From NCBI RefSeq assembly GCF_014224355.1, contig NZ_VNWP01000003.1:186001-250000 (forward strand): a DNA stretch of 64,000 bases. The letters run 5' to 3'. Positions 7,940 to 25,201 of this stretch are shown here, piece after piece. The position numbers were made by a program, and so were the translations under genes. Every line of letters starts with the position of its first letter. The first letter of the stretch is position 1. Origin of the DNA: Synechococcus sp. BSA11S (GTDB lineage Bacteria > Cyanobacteriota > Cyanobacteriia > PCC-6307 > Cyanobiaceae). The notes beneath the pieces were generated by a model. The model searched no databases. It saw only the letters and a list, made by a program, of their open reading frames with translations, and was not told the DNA's origin.

Positions 7940-9196
7940 TCACGCATCCGCATCCGCCATCAGACGGCGGGTGCTGGTGCCCCCCAGGCGCTCACGAAGG
8001 CCCCGCAGCAGCGAGGGAATCCGCTCGGCCCAGGGGCTGGCCCCCAGCACGGAGAGCAGATCCGCTTCGCTCACCTCCCGGTCGAGGGCATCGGCATTGG
8101 CGCCGGGGAACCAGTGGCTTCCCTGGCCCAGCAGGCCATAGCGGGCACGGGCATAACCCTCCAGATCCCAGGCCTCGAGCAGGTTGTGCAGCCAGAGCAG
8201 CACTGGCAGGTTGAGCTCCCCGGGGGTGGCCTCCCAGGAGGGGAGACCATCGTTCCAGCTCTCCAGCCAGTGGGCTCCCAGAGCCTCGAGGCGGGCACCC
8301 TCCAGCCGCTCCTGCAGCGGGGTCAGCCAACGGTCGGCCTCAGGGAGCAGCGCCACCGCCTGCAGGTGCAGGTCGAGATCGGCCGGGCCTGCGGCTCCCA
8401 CGCTGATGGTGTGGATCGACTCCTCGCGCAGACAGAACAGATCGTTGAATTCAATCGGGTGAAGCGGCGCACAGAGGCCGCAGATCCGCTCGGAGGGGGT
8501 ATGGAGATGGCCCCCCTTGTCGGTGGGGCTGATCACGAACACGCCCATGTCGTGGCGGCGGGCGGCCGCCAGGGCCGGGCTGTTGTCCTGACGGATGTAG
8601 TACCAGTGCAGGTTGATGTAGTCGAAGGCATCGCTGGCGATCGCCTCCAGGATCAGGGGCAGGGGTGCGTGGGTGGAGAAGCCCACATGGCCGATGCGTC
8701 CCTGCTCCTGCCAGCGCCGCACCACCTCCAGGCAACCGCCAGGGCGCAGGGTCTGCTCCAGATGCTCGGGCAGGTTGAGGCCATGGATGCCAAGCAGATC
8801 AAGCCGATCGACGCGCAGCCGCTGGAAGCTCAGCTCCAGCTCCGCCTCGAACTGGCCTGGATCATCGTGGGGGGGGACCTTGGTCTGGAGGATGCGCCGC
8901 GGATCGAGCACCTCCCGCAGCAGAACCCCCAGTTGCCGCTCCGAACTGCCGTAATGACGGGCGGTTTCGATGTGATGGAACCCGCAGGCCACCGCCTTCT
9001 CCAGGGTGGCGCGCAGGTTGGCCTGGCTGTCGGCTGTGATCTCCTCCGCGGGCAGATCGCTCCAGCTCTGCTGGTAGCGCATCCCCCCCAGCGACAACAC
9101 GGGCATGGCCAGCTCTGTCCGCCCGAAGCGGCGGGTGGGCAGGGGGGTGGCAAGGGCGACCGGTGGCCGGAACCCTGCTGTCCCCGGCGCAGTCAT
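7940..9196 (-). CDS. Aldo/keto reductase family oxidoreductase
   Basis: 418 aa from ATG 9196. The N-terminal TIM-barrel half shows RRFGRTELAMPVLSLGGMR, GFHHIETARHYGSSE (catalytic Tyr and Asp region), ILQTKVPPHDD with its lysine, and GHVGFSTHAP. The C-terminal 150 residues contain a short Cys pair (ICGLCAPL) and a helical tail, as in the MJ1336-like group of aldo/keto reductases. Substrate is unknown. The start overlaps the ferredoxin stop by 4 bp, so an electron-transfer partnership with that ferredoxin is a reasonable inference. Confidence 0.85.
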   Translation of the reverse strand: MTAPGTAGFRPPVALATPLPTRRFGRTELAMPVLSLGGMRYQQSWSDLPAEEITADSQANLRATLEKAVACGFHHIETARHYGSSERQLGVLLREVLDPRRILQTKVPPHDDPGQFEAELELSFQRLRVDRLDLLGIHGLNLPEHLEQTLRPGGCLEVVRRWQEQGRIGHVGFSTHAPLPLILEAIASDAFDYINLHWYYIRQDNSPALAAARRHDMGVFVISPTDKGGHLHTPSERICGLCAPLHPIEFNDLFCLREESIHTISVGAAGPADLDLHLQAVALLPEADRWLTPLQERLEGARLEALGAHWLESWNDGLPSWEATPGELNLPVLLWLHNLLEAWDLEGYARARYGLLGQGSHWFPGANADALDREVSEADLLSVLGASPWAERIPSLLRGLRERLGGTSTRRLMADADA

Positions 9197-9582
9197 GGCC
9201 GCGGCAAGGTGCGCTGAACCCTGGATTGGCTGGGATAACCCAGAGGCAACAGCTCCTGGGAGCGAAGCCGCTGCTCGAGCTGGGGCACCTCTTCGTAGGG
9301 CACCCAGTGGATGCAATCGACCGGACAGGTGTCGATCGCCTCCTGGATGGTTTCCGTGCTGTCACCGTCCTGGCGGATCGCCCGGGAACGCCCCCACTGC
9401 GGCTCCACCAGAAAGGTGTTCCCGGCCACATGAGCGCAGTAGCGGCAACCGATGCAGACGGCCTCGTCCACCCAGACCGCCTGCTGACGGAGACTGCCAC
9501 CCAGCAGGGGCTCATGGCCGCTGGGTTCCTCCTGGCAGTGGGCAGGAGCTGCGAACGCCAGGGACGGATCGACCTCAGCCAT
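9193..9582 (-). CDS. Single-cluster 4Fe-4S ferredoxin
   Basis: 129 aa from ATG 9582. C43, C46 and C49 (CIGCRYC) with C86 in the CP turn give one 4Fe-4S site; C90 (CPVDC) is an extra cysteine. VDEAVCIGCRYCAHVAGNTF and EAIDTCPVDCIHWV match the cyanobacterial and plant-type bacterial ferredoxin family. The N-terminal 35 residues are not conserved in character. It overlaps ycf35 by 8 bp upstream and the aldo/keto reductase by 4 bp downstream, so it lies in a coupled cluster. Confidence 0.88.
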   Translation of the reverse strand: MAEVDPSLAFAAPAHCQEEPSGHEPLLGGSLRQQAVWVDEAVCIGCRYCAHVAGNTFLVEPQWGRSRAIRQDGDSTETIQEAIDTCPVDCIHWVPYEEVPQLEQRLRSQELLPLGYPSQSRVQRTLPRP

Positions 9583-9967
9583 CCCAGCGGGTGACCACCA
9601 GCTCGATCGAGCCATCCAGGCTGGAGGTCTGCTCGCTGACCTGGAAGCCCTCCTGGGCGGAAGCGGCCAGGATCGTGCGCAGGGCATAGCGCTGGGTGAT
9701 CTGGGAGAGAAAGCGCTCCACCGGGATCGGTTGCTTCCAGAGCTCAAGGTCGGTGACGAGCTCGTAGCTTTCGGTTTCGGCATTCCAGCGGAACCCGATG
9801 TCACAGCCGTCGTCCCGGGTGAGGGCCACATCGGCGATCACGGTCTGGCCGCGATAGCCCCGCACCGGCCGCTCGCCCTGCTCAGGGTCATGCCCGAGAT
9901 CGCGGAGAGCCCCCAGCAGGGCCTGCCGGTCGCGCAGTTCTGTTTTGACGGTACTGAAGTGGGACAT
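9575..9967 (-). CDS. ycf35: Ycf35 / DUF1257 family protein
   Basis: 130 aa, the usual length. It begins MSHFSTVKTELRD, then ALLGALRDLGHDP, CDIGFRWN and a C-terminal RYALRTILAASAQEGFQV, the signature of plastid ycf35 and cyanobacterial DUF1257. Role is unresolved in the literature I know. The genes on either side (DUF2997 upstream, 4Fe-4S ferredoxin downstream) recur with it in cyanobacteria, suggesting a shared redox or membrane function. It overlaps the ferredoxin start by 8 bp. Confidence 0.88.
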   Translation of the reverse strand: MSHFSTVKTELRDRQALLGALRDLGHDPEQGERPVRGYRGQTVIADVALTRDDGCDIGFRWNAETESYELVTDLELWKQPIPVERFLSQITQRYALRTILAASAQEGFQVSEQTSSLDGSIELVVTRWDG

Positions 9968-9995
9968 CGGAGCGGCCTAAAGGGATCGGTGAATG

Positions 9996-10208
9996 TCAGG
10001 AAGAACGCTGTTGAACGCTCAGGGGGGTGGTCACGGCCTGAGCCGCGGCCTGATAGGCCTCGGAGGTGGATCGACGCTGCTGCAGCGAACCAAGCTGCTG
10101 CTCGATCCGCTCGGTGAGCTGCTCGCAGCCAGAGCCCTGGAGTCCTTCCACGAGCTCCTCGACCCGCCCATCGGTGCGAATGCGGAAGCGGATGGTGGTC
10201 TGGGCCAT
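9996..10208 (-). CDS. DUF2997 family small protein
   Basis: 70 aa. It starts MAQTTIRFRIRTDGRVEELV and contains GSGCEQLTERIEQQLG, the core of DUF2997; a Gln/Ala/Ser-rich tail follows. No membrane segment. It precedes ycf35 by 28 bp on the same strand, matching the recurrent DUF2997-ycf35-ferredoxin order. Biochemical function unknown. Confidence 0.82.
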   Translation of the reverse strand: MAQTTIRFRIRTDGRVEELVEGLQGSGCEQLTERIEQQLGSLQQRRSTSEAYQAAAQAVTTPLSVQQRSS

Positions 10209-10267
10209 CCAGGCTCACTCAGGTGATCGAATGTTAACCAGGTTCCCGAACCACTGAGGGGGCCACC

Positions 10268-11092
10268 TCAACGGATCAGGCCGTCTTCCACCAAGGTCTG
10301 AAGCCGCTCCAGGACAGCCGGACGCTCCAGTTGCTCCAGGGCCACCCGGGCCTCATCCCGCACCGTGGAATCTCCGTCGTGCAGCATCACCGCCACCAGG
10401 GTCTCCACCAGCTCCCCCTGGCGCGGATCCACCAGGTGGTCGTAGAGACGCCCGAGCGACCAGGCGCTGTTGCTGCGCACCACGGGCTCCGAATCGATGC
10501 GCAGGCTCACGAGCAACTGGGCGGCGGCCTGATCGGCCTTGGCGGCCCCACTGCCGCCCACGTCGGCCAGGGAGCCCGCCGCCCACAGCCGCACGGCCGC
10601 GATGTCGTTCTGCAGGGCCCGGATCAGGGGGTTGAGCACGGGGGAGTCGGAGTAATTGCCCAGGCTCCAGGCCACGGCCTTGCGCACGTAGCCGTTGCTG
10701 TCGTCCTGCAGCAGGGAGAGCAGGGGAGCCACGGCGCGGGGATCGGGGTTGCGGCCCAGGGCATAGACCGCACTCATCCGCAGGATCGGACAGCTGGCCT
10801 CCAGCAGGGGCAGCAGCAGCGGAATCGCGCGGGGATCGCGGTGTTCACAGAAGATGCGCAGCCCCTGCATCCGCTGGTCATGGTCACCGTTGAGCCACTG
10901 CAGCCCCAGATCACATTCGGCAGCGATGTCGGCCTCTGCGGGCTCGAGCGCATCGAGGTCTTCAAGTGGATCCCCCAGCAGCTCCTGGGCCAGCTCGCCG
11001 GCCAGCAGCTCTGGATCAAAGGCCAGCTCGGCCGGGCCGGAGGGGTAGGGGGGCAGGGATCCCGCGGGATCGGGATTGCGGTGGTCGGTCAT
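10268..11092 (-). CDS. HEAT-repeat protein (PBS-lyase-type repeats)
   Basis: 274 aa. After a Pro/acidic N-terminus of about 65 residues, consecutive about 31-residue helical pairs appear: DPRAIPLLLPLLE, DPRAVAPLLSLLQDD, NPLIRALQNDIAAVR, EPVVRSNSAWSLGRL and DSTVRDEARVALEQL. These are HEAT repeats of the kind shared with phycobilisome lyases such as CpcE/F, but nothing identifies a chromophore substrate. The gene starts 5 nt after a 42-aa membrane microprotein and lies upstream of DUF2997. Confidence 0.8.
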   Translation of the reverse strand: MTDHRNPDPAGSLPPYPSGPAELAFDPELLAGELAQELLGDPLEDLDALEPAEADIAAECDLGLQWLNGDHDQRMQGLRIFCEHRDPRAIPLLLPLLEASCPILRMSAVYALGRNPDPRAVAPLLSLLQDDSNGYVRKAVAWSLGNYSDSPVLNPLIRALQNDIAAVRLWAAGSLADVGGSGAAKADQAAAQLLVSLRIDSEPVVRSNSAWSLGRLYDHLVDPRQGELVETLVAVMLHDGDSTVRDEARVALEQLERPAVLERLQTLVEDGLIR

Positions 11093-11097
11093 GGCCC

Positions 11098-11226
11098 TCA
11101 GCCGATCGGAGCGGGGGCGGCCATGTCACCCGGCAGCCAGATCCTGGCACTCACGGCGAACAGCGCCAGGGCGAACAGCGCCACGATCACCAACGGCAGC
11201 AGAACAGTGCGCAGAAAGGAGGTCAT
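11098..11226 (-). CDS. 42-aa single-pass membrane microprotein
   Basis: ATG 11226 to TGA 11098, 42 codons. Almost the whole protein is one hydrophobic segment (LLPLVIVALFALALF) with a basic N-terminus (FLR) and a short AAPAPIG tail. No recognised family. The stop is 5 nt before the HEAT-repeat start, so co-transcription is likely. No clear Shine-Dalgarno. Confidence rests on spacing, composition and the absence of another gene in the gap. Confidence 0.5.
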   Translation of the reverse strand: MTSFLRTVLLPLVIVALFALALFAVSARIWLPGDMAAPAPIG

Positions 11227-11279
11227 CGAAGGGACGCCGCAGGAGTCGTTGGTGAGCCCATCATCTCAACCGAAGCGGC

Positions 11280-13022
11280 TCAGCGCAGCCGGGCGATCAG
11301 GGCTGGTCGGCGCCAGAGCCCCAGGCCACCCAGCACGGCCGCCACCAGGCCGCCCCAGCCCCAGAGCTGCAGGTGCAACAGGAACCCGCCGATGGACAGC
11401 AGGGCTCCGAACAGCACGGCGCAGCTCAGCAGCAGCTTGCTGATCAGATCCAGCAGTGTTTCAGCGGGTTCCACGCCGGTGCGCTGGCGCCAGCGGCGCC
11501 AGCCCGGCCCGGCCGGCTGCACCTGAACCACGAAGCGCTCGAGCACCTCGGCTGATTCCGGCGGAGTCGACAACAGCACCACCACCCAGAGCACGGCCGT
11601 GAGCAAAGTGGTGACCAGAAGCCTCAGCCCGTAGTCCTCCACGCGCAACAGGGGCACGACGGAGGTGGCCATCCCCACCAGAAAACCCCCGACCATGGCG
11701 GCCAGCTCGGCCGCGGCATTGATCCGCCACCAGAACCAGCGCAAGACCAGCACCACCCCGGGACCCGTGCCGATGGCGATCACGAGCCGGAACACCGTGC
11801 CGATGTTGCTGCTCATCAGCGCCGTGATCACCCCGAGCACCACCAGCAGCACCGAGGCCAGCTGGCCCATGATCAGCAGTTCCCGCTGGCTGGCGGCAGG
11901 GCGGATGAAGCGCTGATAGAGGTCGTGGGTGAGGTAGCTGGCCCCCCAGTTCACCGCCGTGCTCACGGTGCTCATGAAGGCCGCCACCAGTGAAACCACC
12001 ACAAGGCCGAGGGCCACCGGTGGCAGCAGCTTCACCGCCAGCAACGGATAGCTCTGCTCCCAGTCGGTCTGGTCAGGCAGCAGCACCACAGCCGCCAGAG
12101 CCACCAGGATCCAGGGCCAGCTGCGCAGCAGGTAGTTGACGCCCAGGAAAACCCAGCTGGCCTTGCGGGCCTCCGCCTCGTTACGGGTGGCCAGCAGGCG
12201 CTGAATGAACTCGCCGCCGCCGTCGCTGCGCCGGAAGCTCCACCACTGCAGGGCGATGTAGGCACTGAAGGTGCCCACGCTGATGCCGGTCGTGTCGATC
12301 CAGCGCAGCCGCCCCTCCTCCACCTGCCAGGGAACCATCGACAGCAGTTCAGGCCGATCGAGGGCCCGGAGGCTGGTGAGCAAGGCGTCCATCCCACCCG
12401 CCGCCTGCACGGCAGCCAGCGACACCGCCACGGCACCGGCGAGGGCCAGCACCAGCTGCAGCAGGTCGGTGACCACCACCGCCCAGAGCCCACCGGCGGC
12501 GGTGTAGATCAGCACCAGCAGACCGATCCCCCCCAGCAGCCACAGCCGCTCCTCCGGGGTGGAGGCCAGGCCGAGGGCCTCACTCACTTTGGCCATGGCC
12601 AGGAAGGCGTAGCCGATGCCGATGCAATTGATCGGCAAAGCGAACAGAAAAGCCTTGATGCCCCGCAGCCAGGCAGCGGTGGCACCGCCGTAGCGCAACT
12701 CCGTGAACGCCGCATCGGTGAGCACGCCACTGCGGCGCCAGAGCGGGGCGAAGACCACAGCCATGGCCACATGGGCCACACCAAAACTCCACCATTCCCA
12801 GTTGCCCGCCAGGCCGCGCACGCCCACCAGTCCAGCCACGTAGAGCGGAGTGTCGACAGAAAAGGTGGTGGCCGCCATCGAAGCCCCGGCCATCCAGCCG
12901 TTGAGTCGTCGACCCGCCACGAAGTAGTCGTCTTCGGAGTTGTTTCGGCGGGCCAGCCAGAGCCCCACCACCAGGCTCCCCACCAGGTAGGCGATCAGGA
13001 TCAGCCAGTCGATCAGTTGCAC
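11280..13022 (-). CDS. Sodium/solute symporter (SSS family)
   Basis: 580-aa polytopic membrane protein with about 13 hydrophobic helices. It begins IDWLILIAYLVGSLVVGLWLARR and then shows EDDYFVAGRRLNGWMAGASMAATTFS, the N-terminal signature of the SSS (SLC5-like) family. GGLWAVVVTDLLQ and the late FMSTVSTAVNWGASYLTHDLY segment, which carries the sodium-site serines, are also present. The substrate (amino acid, sugar or organic acid) cannot be told from motifs. Likely its own transcript; downstream is the microprotein/HEAT cluster. Confidence 0.88.
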   Translation of the reverse strand: MQLIDWLILIAYLVGSLVVGLWLARRNNSEDDYFVAGRRLNGWMAGASMAATTFSVDTPLYVAGLVGVRGLAGNWEWWSFGVAHVAMAVVFAPLWRRSGVLTDAAFTELRYGGATAAWLRGIKAFLFALPINCIGIGYAFLAMAKVSEALGLASTPEERLWLLGGIGLLVLIYTAAGGLWAVVVTDLLQLVLALAGAVAVSLAAVQAAGGMDALLTSLRALDRPELLSMVPWQVEEGRLRWIDTTGISVGTFSAYIALQWWSFRRSDGGGEFIQRLLATRNEAEARKASWVFLGVNYLLRSWPWILVALAAVVLLPDQTDWEQSYPLLAVKLLPPVALGLVVVSLVAAFMSTVSTAVNWGASYLTHDLYQRFIRPAASQRELLIMGQLASVLLVVLGVITALMSSNIGTVFRLVIAIGTGPGVVLVLRWFWWRINAAAELAAMVGGFLVGMATSVVPLLRVEDYGLRLLVTTLLTAVLWVVVLLSTPPESAEVLERFVVQVQPAGPGWRRWRQRTGVEPAETLLDLISKLLLSCAVLFGALLSIGGFLLHLQLWGWGGLVAAVLGGLGLWRRPALIARLR

Positions 13023-13082
13023 AGGCAGCTCGGGAGAACGGGGGAGCGGCAGAGGCGCTCGGAAGCTGGGGCGATGGGCGGC

Positions 13083-20365
<7,283 letters not shown>

Positions 20366-20417
20366 GGCCGAAGGGCGCGCGGACGTTGAAAGGAACTGTG
20401 AGGCTCAGGAAATGGAT

Positions 20418-23400
20418 TCAATCGTCGTCGTAATCCGCGACGCCGAGGGATTCATAGGTGGGGCGGTTGGGAGTGCTGCGGCGAGGATTGACGTCCTGCA
20501 TCAGATCAACCTCAGCTCCGTCATCGGTGTAGACAGCGATGTCCAGCCCCAGCGACTGCAATTCGCGCATCAGCACCTTGAAGGACTCCGGTGTACCGGG
20601 ACGGGGAATCGGCTTGCCCTTGACGATGGCGTTGAGGGCCTCGTTGCGTCCCTGCATGTCGTCGGACTTGACGGTGAGCAGCTCCTGAAGGGTGTAGGCG
20701 GCCCCATAGGCCTCGAGGGCCCAGACCTCCATCTCGCCCAGGCGCTGTCCGCCCTGCTGTGCCTTGCCGCCCAGGGGCTGCTGGGTGACCAGCGAGTAAG
20801 GGCCGGTGGAGCGCGCGTGGATCTTGTCGTCCACCAGATGGACAAGCTTGAGAATGTGGGCGTAGCCAACGGTGACCGGCTGATCAAACGGTTCGCCCGT
20901 GCGTCCGTCGATCAACTGGATCTTGCCGGGATTCTCTGGGTCATAGACCCAGTCTTTACCTGGCTCGCTGGCGGCCTCCTCGAGATACTTCTGAACGGTG
21001 TTCTTGGAGGTTTCGTTGCCGTGCATCTCATCGAACGGCACCACCTTGACCCGGCAGCCCAGGTGAGACGCTGCCCAGCCCATCAGGCACTCGAACACCT
21101 GACCCACATTCATCCGTGAGGGAACCCCCAGTGGATTGAGGACAATATCGATCGGAGAACCATCCGGCAGGTAAGGCATGTCCTCGCGAGGAAGGATGCG
21201 ACTGATGATGCCCTTGTTGCCATGACGGCCGGCCATCTTGTCGCCGACCTGAATCTTGCGACGCTGGGCCACATAGACCCGCACGACCATGTTCGCCCCC
21301 GGCGGCAGCTCATCCCCCTGCTCGCGGGTGTAGATCCGCACATCCACCACCCGGCCGCGCTCGGTGCTGGGAACCCTCAGGGAATTGTCGCGCACATCGC
21401 GGGCCTTCTCACCAAAGATCGCCCGCAGCAGCTTCTCTTCCGGTGGCTGATCCGACTCGCCCTTGGGCGTGACCTTGCCCACCAGGATGTCTCCGGATTC
21501 GACATAGGCACCGATCCGGATGATGCCCATCTCATCGAGGTTCCCCAGGCTCTCTTCAGCCACATTGGGAATCTCGCGCGTGATCTCCTCAGGACCGAGC
21601 TTGGTCTGGCGGGCTTCGATCTCATACTTCTCGATGTGCACCGAGGTGTAGAGGTCGTCCTGGACGAGGCGCTCACTCACCAGGATGGCATCCTCGTAGT
21701 TGTAGCCCTCCCAGGGCATATAGGCAATCAGGACATTCTGGCCCAGAGCGATCTCTCCGCCTTCGCAGGCTGAGCCATTGGCCAGCACCTGGCCGGCGAT
21801 CACCGGATCGCCCTGGCTGACGATCGGTCTCTGGTTGAGGCAGGTGTCCTGGTTGGAGCGCTGGTACTTCTGGAGATGATGAATGTGATCCGTGTCGTGC
21901 TCATCGCGGATCACGATCGCTGTGGCATCCACGAAGGTGACGGTGCCATTGACCCGGGTGATCGGAACCATGCCCGAGTCGCGGGCGACCTGGGTTTCCA
22001 GACCGGTTCCCACCAGAGGCCGCTCGGGCCGCAGCAGGGGGACGGCCTGACGTTGCATGTTCGAGCCCATCAGAGCCCTGTTGGCGTCGTCGTGCTCGAG
22101 GAAGGGGATCAACGAGGTGGCCACGGAAATCACCTGAACAGGTGAGAGCTGGACGTAGTCGACCTGCTCCGGCGGCACCGTCTCGAAGTCCTGGCGGTAG
22201 CGGACGGGAATCAGCTCGGCCAGGATGCGACCGTCGGCATCGGTGGCCACATCGCCTGGCGCGACGCGGCACTCGTCTTCGAGGTCGGCGGAGAGATAGA
22301 TCGGATCACCCTGCTTGTGGACGATGCCCTGCTCCACCTTCCAGAAGGGGGTTTCGATGAAACCGTATTCATTGACGCGGGCGTGGGTGGCCAGCGAACC
22401 GATCAGGCCGGCATTGGGACCCTCAGGCGTCTCGATCGGGCAGATGCGCCCGTAGTGGGAGGGGTGAATGTCGCGCACGGCGAAACCAGCCCGCTCGCGG
22501 GTGAGGCCACCTGGGCCCAGGGCACTGATGCGCCGCTTGTGGGTGAGTTCCGCCAGAGGGTTGGTCTGGTCCATGAACTGGCTGAGCTGGCTGGAGCCGA
22601 AGAACTCCTTGATCGCCGCCACCAGGGGCTTGGGGTTGACCAGCTGCGCGGGGGTGAGCGATTCGGTCTCACCGACCGTCATGCGCTCCTTGATGATCCG
22701 CTCCAGCCGGTTGAGGCCGACCCTGACCTGGTTCTGGAGAAGTTCTCCAACCGAGCGCACCCGCCGGTTGCCGAGGTGATCGATGTCGTCGAGGGAGGCC
22801 CCGCCCACATCGAGCTCGAGGTTGATCAGATAATCGATGGTGGAGAGCACGTCCTCAGCCGTGAGGGTGCGCACCGCATCGGGGATGGTGAGCCGCAGCT
22901 TCTTGTTGATCTTGTAGCGGCCGACACGGCCGAGGTCGTAGCGCTTGGGATCAAAGAAGCGGCTGTGCAGCAGCTGCTGACCACCACTCACGGAAGGAGG
23001 TTCGCCGGGACGGAGCTTCTTGTAGAGCTCAAGCAGCGCCTGATCCTCCGATGAGATGCCTTCGTCGTTGGCGGCTTCGATCGACTTGCGGTAGTACTCC
23101 GGGTGGCGCAACTTGTCGAGGACATCGTTGTCGGAGAGCCCGATCGCCCGCATCAAAACATGGGCGTTGATTTTGCGGGTTTTGTCGACGCGAACGTGGA
23201 GCAGATCGTTCTTGTCGGTTTCGAACTTCAGCCAGGCTCCCCGGTTCGGGATCAGGCTGGCGTTGAAGGTTTTGCGGCCGTTCTTGTCCTGCTCATCCTT
23301 GAAATAGACGCCGGGGCTGCGCACGATCTGGTTGACGATCACCCTCTCAGCACCGTTGATGATGAAGGTGCCACGCTCGGTCATCAGCGGCAACTCGCCG

Positions 23401-23708
23401 ATGAAGACTTCCTGCTCCTTGATCTCACCGGTTTCCTTGTTGACCAGCCGGCAGGTGACGTACATCTGCGAGGCAAAGGTGGCGTCGCGACGCTTGGCCT
23501 CTTCCACATCGTGACGGGGGCGCTTCAGCCGGTACTCCGTGCCCACGAAATGGAGCTCGAGCTTGCCTGTGTAGTCGGTGATCGGGGAGAAGCTGTCGAG
23601 CTCCTCAATCAGACCCTTCTCCAGGAACCACTTGAAACTCGCCCGTTGCACCTCGACCAGATCGGGCAGGTAGGTGACGGTCTTGGCGACCTGAATCGCG
23701 CTGCTCAT
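20418..23708 (-). CDS. rpoB: RNA polymerase beta subunit (RpoB)
   Basis: 1096 aa, full-length for cyanobacteria. Recognisable segments are the rifampicin-region [92 protein letters not shown] and the C-terminal [19 protein letters not shown]. It heads rpoB-rpoC1-rpoC2-hli-rlmN. A roughly 200-nt leader with strong competing hairpins precedes it. Confidence 0.98.
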   Translation of the reverse strand: MSSAIQVAKTVTYLPDLVEVQRASFKWFLEKGLIEELDSFSPITDYTGKLELHFVGTEYRLKRPRHDVEEAKRRDATFASQMYVTCRLVNKETGEIKEQEVFIGELPLMTERGTFIINGAERVIVNQIVRSPGVYFKDEQDKNGRKTFNASLIPNRGAWLKFETDKNDLLHVRVDKTRKINAHVLMRAIGLSDNDVLDKLRHPEYYRKSIEAANDEGISSEDQALLELYKKLRPGEPPSVSGGQQLLHSRFFDPKRYDLGRVGRYKINKKLRLTIPDAVRTLTAEDVLSTIDYLINLELDVGGASLDDIDHLGNRRVRSVGELLQNQVRVGLNRLERIIKERMTVGETESLTPAQLVNPKPLVAAIKEFFGSSQLSQFMDQTNPLAELTHKRRISALGPGGLTRERAGFAVRDIHPSHYGRICPIETPEGPNAGLIGSLATHARVNEYGFIETPFWKVEQGIVHKQGDPIYLSADLEDECRVAPGDVATDADGRILAELIPVRYRQDFETVPPEQVDYVQLSPVQVISVATSLIPFLEHDDANRALMGSNMQRQAVPLLRPERPLVGTGLETQVARDSGMVPITRVNGTVTFVDATAIVIRDEHDTDHIHHLQKYQRSNQDTCLNQRPIVSQGDPVIAGQVLANGSACEGGEIALGQNVLIAYMPWEGYNYEDAILVSERLVQDDLYTSVHIEKYEIEARQTKLGPEEITREIPNVAEESLGNLDEMGIIRIGAYVESGDILVGKVTPKGESDQPPEEKLLRAIFGEKARDVRDNSLRVPSTERGRVVDVRIYTREQGDELPPGANMVVRVYVAQRRKIQVGDKMAGRHGNKGIISRILPREDMPYLPDGSPIDIVLNPLGVPSRMNVGQVFECLMGWAASHLGCRVKVVPFDEMHGNETSKNTVQKYLEEAASEPGKDWVYDPENPGKIQLIDGRTGEPFDQPVTVGYAHILKLVHLVDDKIHARSTGPYSLVTQQPLGGKAQQGGQRLGEMEVWALEAYGAAYTLQELLTVKSDDMQGRNEALNAIVKGKPIPRPGTPESFKVLMRELQSLGLDIAVYTDDGAEVDLMQDVNPRRSTPNRPTYESLGVADYDDD

Positions 23709-23775
23709 GCGGGGACCTGCAGGAACGGGTGAAAAGGTGGATGGGGTGCGAAGGCGGGAACACGCCTCACGCTCA

Positions 23776-23842
23776 GGGCTGCCGTAAGGTCAGCCGAAGG
23801 CACGGCAGGGCAGCCCCACAGAAGTGGGACGCCCCTGCCGTG
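23776..23842 (-). other. Competing hairpins in the rpoB leader
   Basis: The 10-bp arms CACGGCAGGG (23801-23810) and CCCTGCCGTG (23833-23842) are perfect complements, with an inner CCCAC/GTGGG stem and an AGAA loop. The segment 23776-23785 (GGGCTGCCGT) can instead pair with 23802-23808, or its first eight bases with 23809-23816, which would break the large hairpin. Neither form is followed by a T-run on the minus strand, so this is not a simple intrinsic terminator. It lies 66-134 nt before the rpoB start. Confidence 0.5.
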
Positions 23843-23916
23843 TTCACGCTGATGAATCTCGAATCGGAGCTGCCGATCTAGACAATGGAGCTTTCAAGCT
23901 GCCAGGCCAATAAAAC

Positions 23917-23922
23917 ATCATA
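23917..23922 (-). promoter_or_regulatory. Candidate -10 element for rpoBC
   Basis: On the minus strand the hexamer TATGAT overlaps the stop codon of the upstream TatD-family gene and would start transcription near 23910, about 200 nt before rpoB. A good -35 is not visible at 17 nt, so this is a weak call; read-through from rpsT is also possible. Confidence 0.3.
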
Positions 23923-24757
23923 CACTATTGGCTGAGATGGTCTGAGGAAGGCCGAAAAGGCGTACCGCATTTCCTGTGGACTCCGCCGCCACCTGCCCCA
24001 GCGGCTGCTCCCTGAGTTCGGCCACGCGGCTGGCCACTGCCGCCACGAAAGCCGGCTCGTTGCGCTTCCCCCGCCTGGGAACAGGAGCCAGGAAGGGGCA
24101 GTCGGTCTCGATCAGGTAACGATCCGCCGGGACCTGACGGGCACAGGCGTGGGTGTCGAGCGCCTTGGGGAAGGTGACCGTTCCGCTGAAGCTGATGTAA
24201 AGCCCCAGATCCAGAAAGGCCGCCATCTCCTGAGGAGTGCCGCCCCAGCAGTGCATCACCCCCCGGGGGCAGCGCCCCTCAGCCTGACGCTGGCGCAACT
24301 CCTCCAGCATCGGTTCGGCGGCATCCCGGCAATGGACGATCACCGGCAGATCCAGCTCGACCGCCAGATCGAGCTGGGGGCGCAGAACCTCCAACTGGTG
24401 CACGAGGTTGGTGTCGCGGAAGAGATCCAGACCAAGCTCCCCGATGGCCACCACCCGCTCGTCATCGAGGGCGGCCTGGCGCAGAACCGCCTGGGTGGTG
24501 GGGCCCCAGTGCTCCGTGTCGAGGGGATGCACCCCCACCGAGTAGCGAAGCTCGGGGAAGCGATCGGCCAGACGACGGATCGGGGCGATCTGGGAAGGCT
24601 CCACACAGGCATGCAGGAGTGAAACCACGCCGGCCTCACGCCAGCGTTCAGCCACAGCATCGAGATCGGCCTCGAAGGTACTGAACACCACATGGCAGTG
24701 GGAATCCACCAGCGCCGAGGGGGTGGGGGCCGCGGAAGGCGAGGGTTTGGCGTGCAT
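23918..24757 (-). CDS. TatD-family metal-dependent hydrolase
   Basis: 279 aa from ATG 24757. The TIM-barrel metal ligands are visible: DSHCH at the N-terminus, GELGLDLF (Glu), VIVHCRDA, MHCWGG and the late ETDCPFLAP aspartate. TatD proteins are 3'-5' exonucleases or DNases with roles in DNA repair and RNA turnover. An ATG at 24790 would overlap rpsT by 17 bp, so I prefer 24757, which leaves a 16-bp gap. Downstream is the rpoB leader. Confidence 0.88.
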   Translation of the reverse strand: MHAKPSPSAAPTPSALVDSHCHVVFSTFEADLDAVAERWREAGVVSLLHACVEPSQIAPIRRLADRFPELRYSVGVHPLDTEHWGPTTQAVLRQAALDDERVVAIGELGLDLFRDTNLVHQLEVLRPQLDLAVELDLPVIVHCRDAAEPMLEELRQRQAEGRCPRGVMHCWGGTPQEMAAFLDLGLYISFSGTVTFPKALDTHACARQVPADRYLIETDCPFLAPVPRRGKRNEPAFVAAVASRVAELREQPLGQVAAESTGNAVRLFGLPQTISANSV

Positions 24758-24773
24758 CAGGACCGCGCGCCGC

Positions 24774-25139
<366 letters not shown>

Positions 25140-25201
25140 TCAGCCAGCTCTAGCCTGGGTCGCTGACTCCTCGGCGCCGCTTGCCGCCACCGCCTTCCCC
25201 C

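Noticed and set aside
23801-23842. rpoB leader hairpin as intrinsic terminator of the tatD-type gene
   Set aside because: No T-run follows the stem on the minus strand; kept instead as a leader structure.
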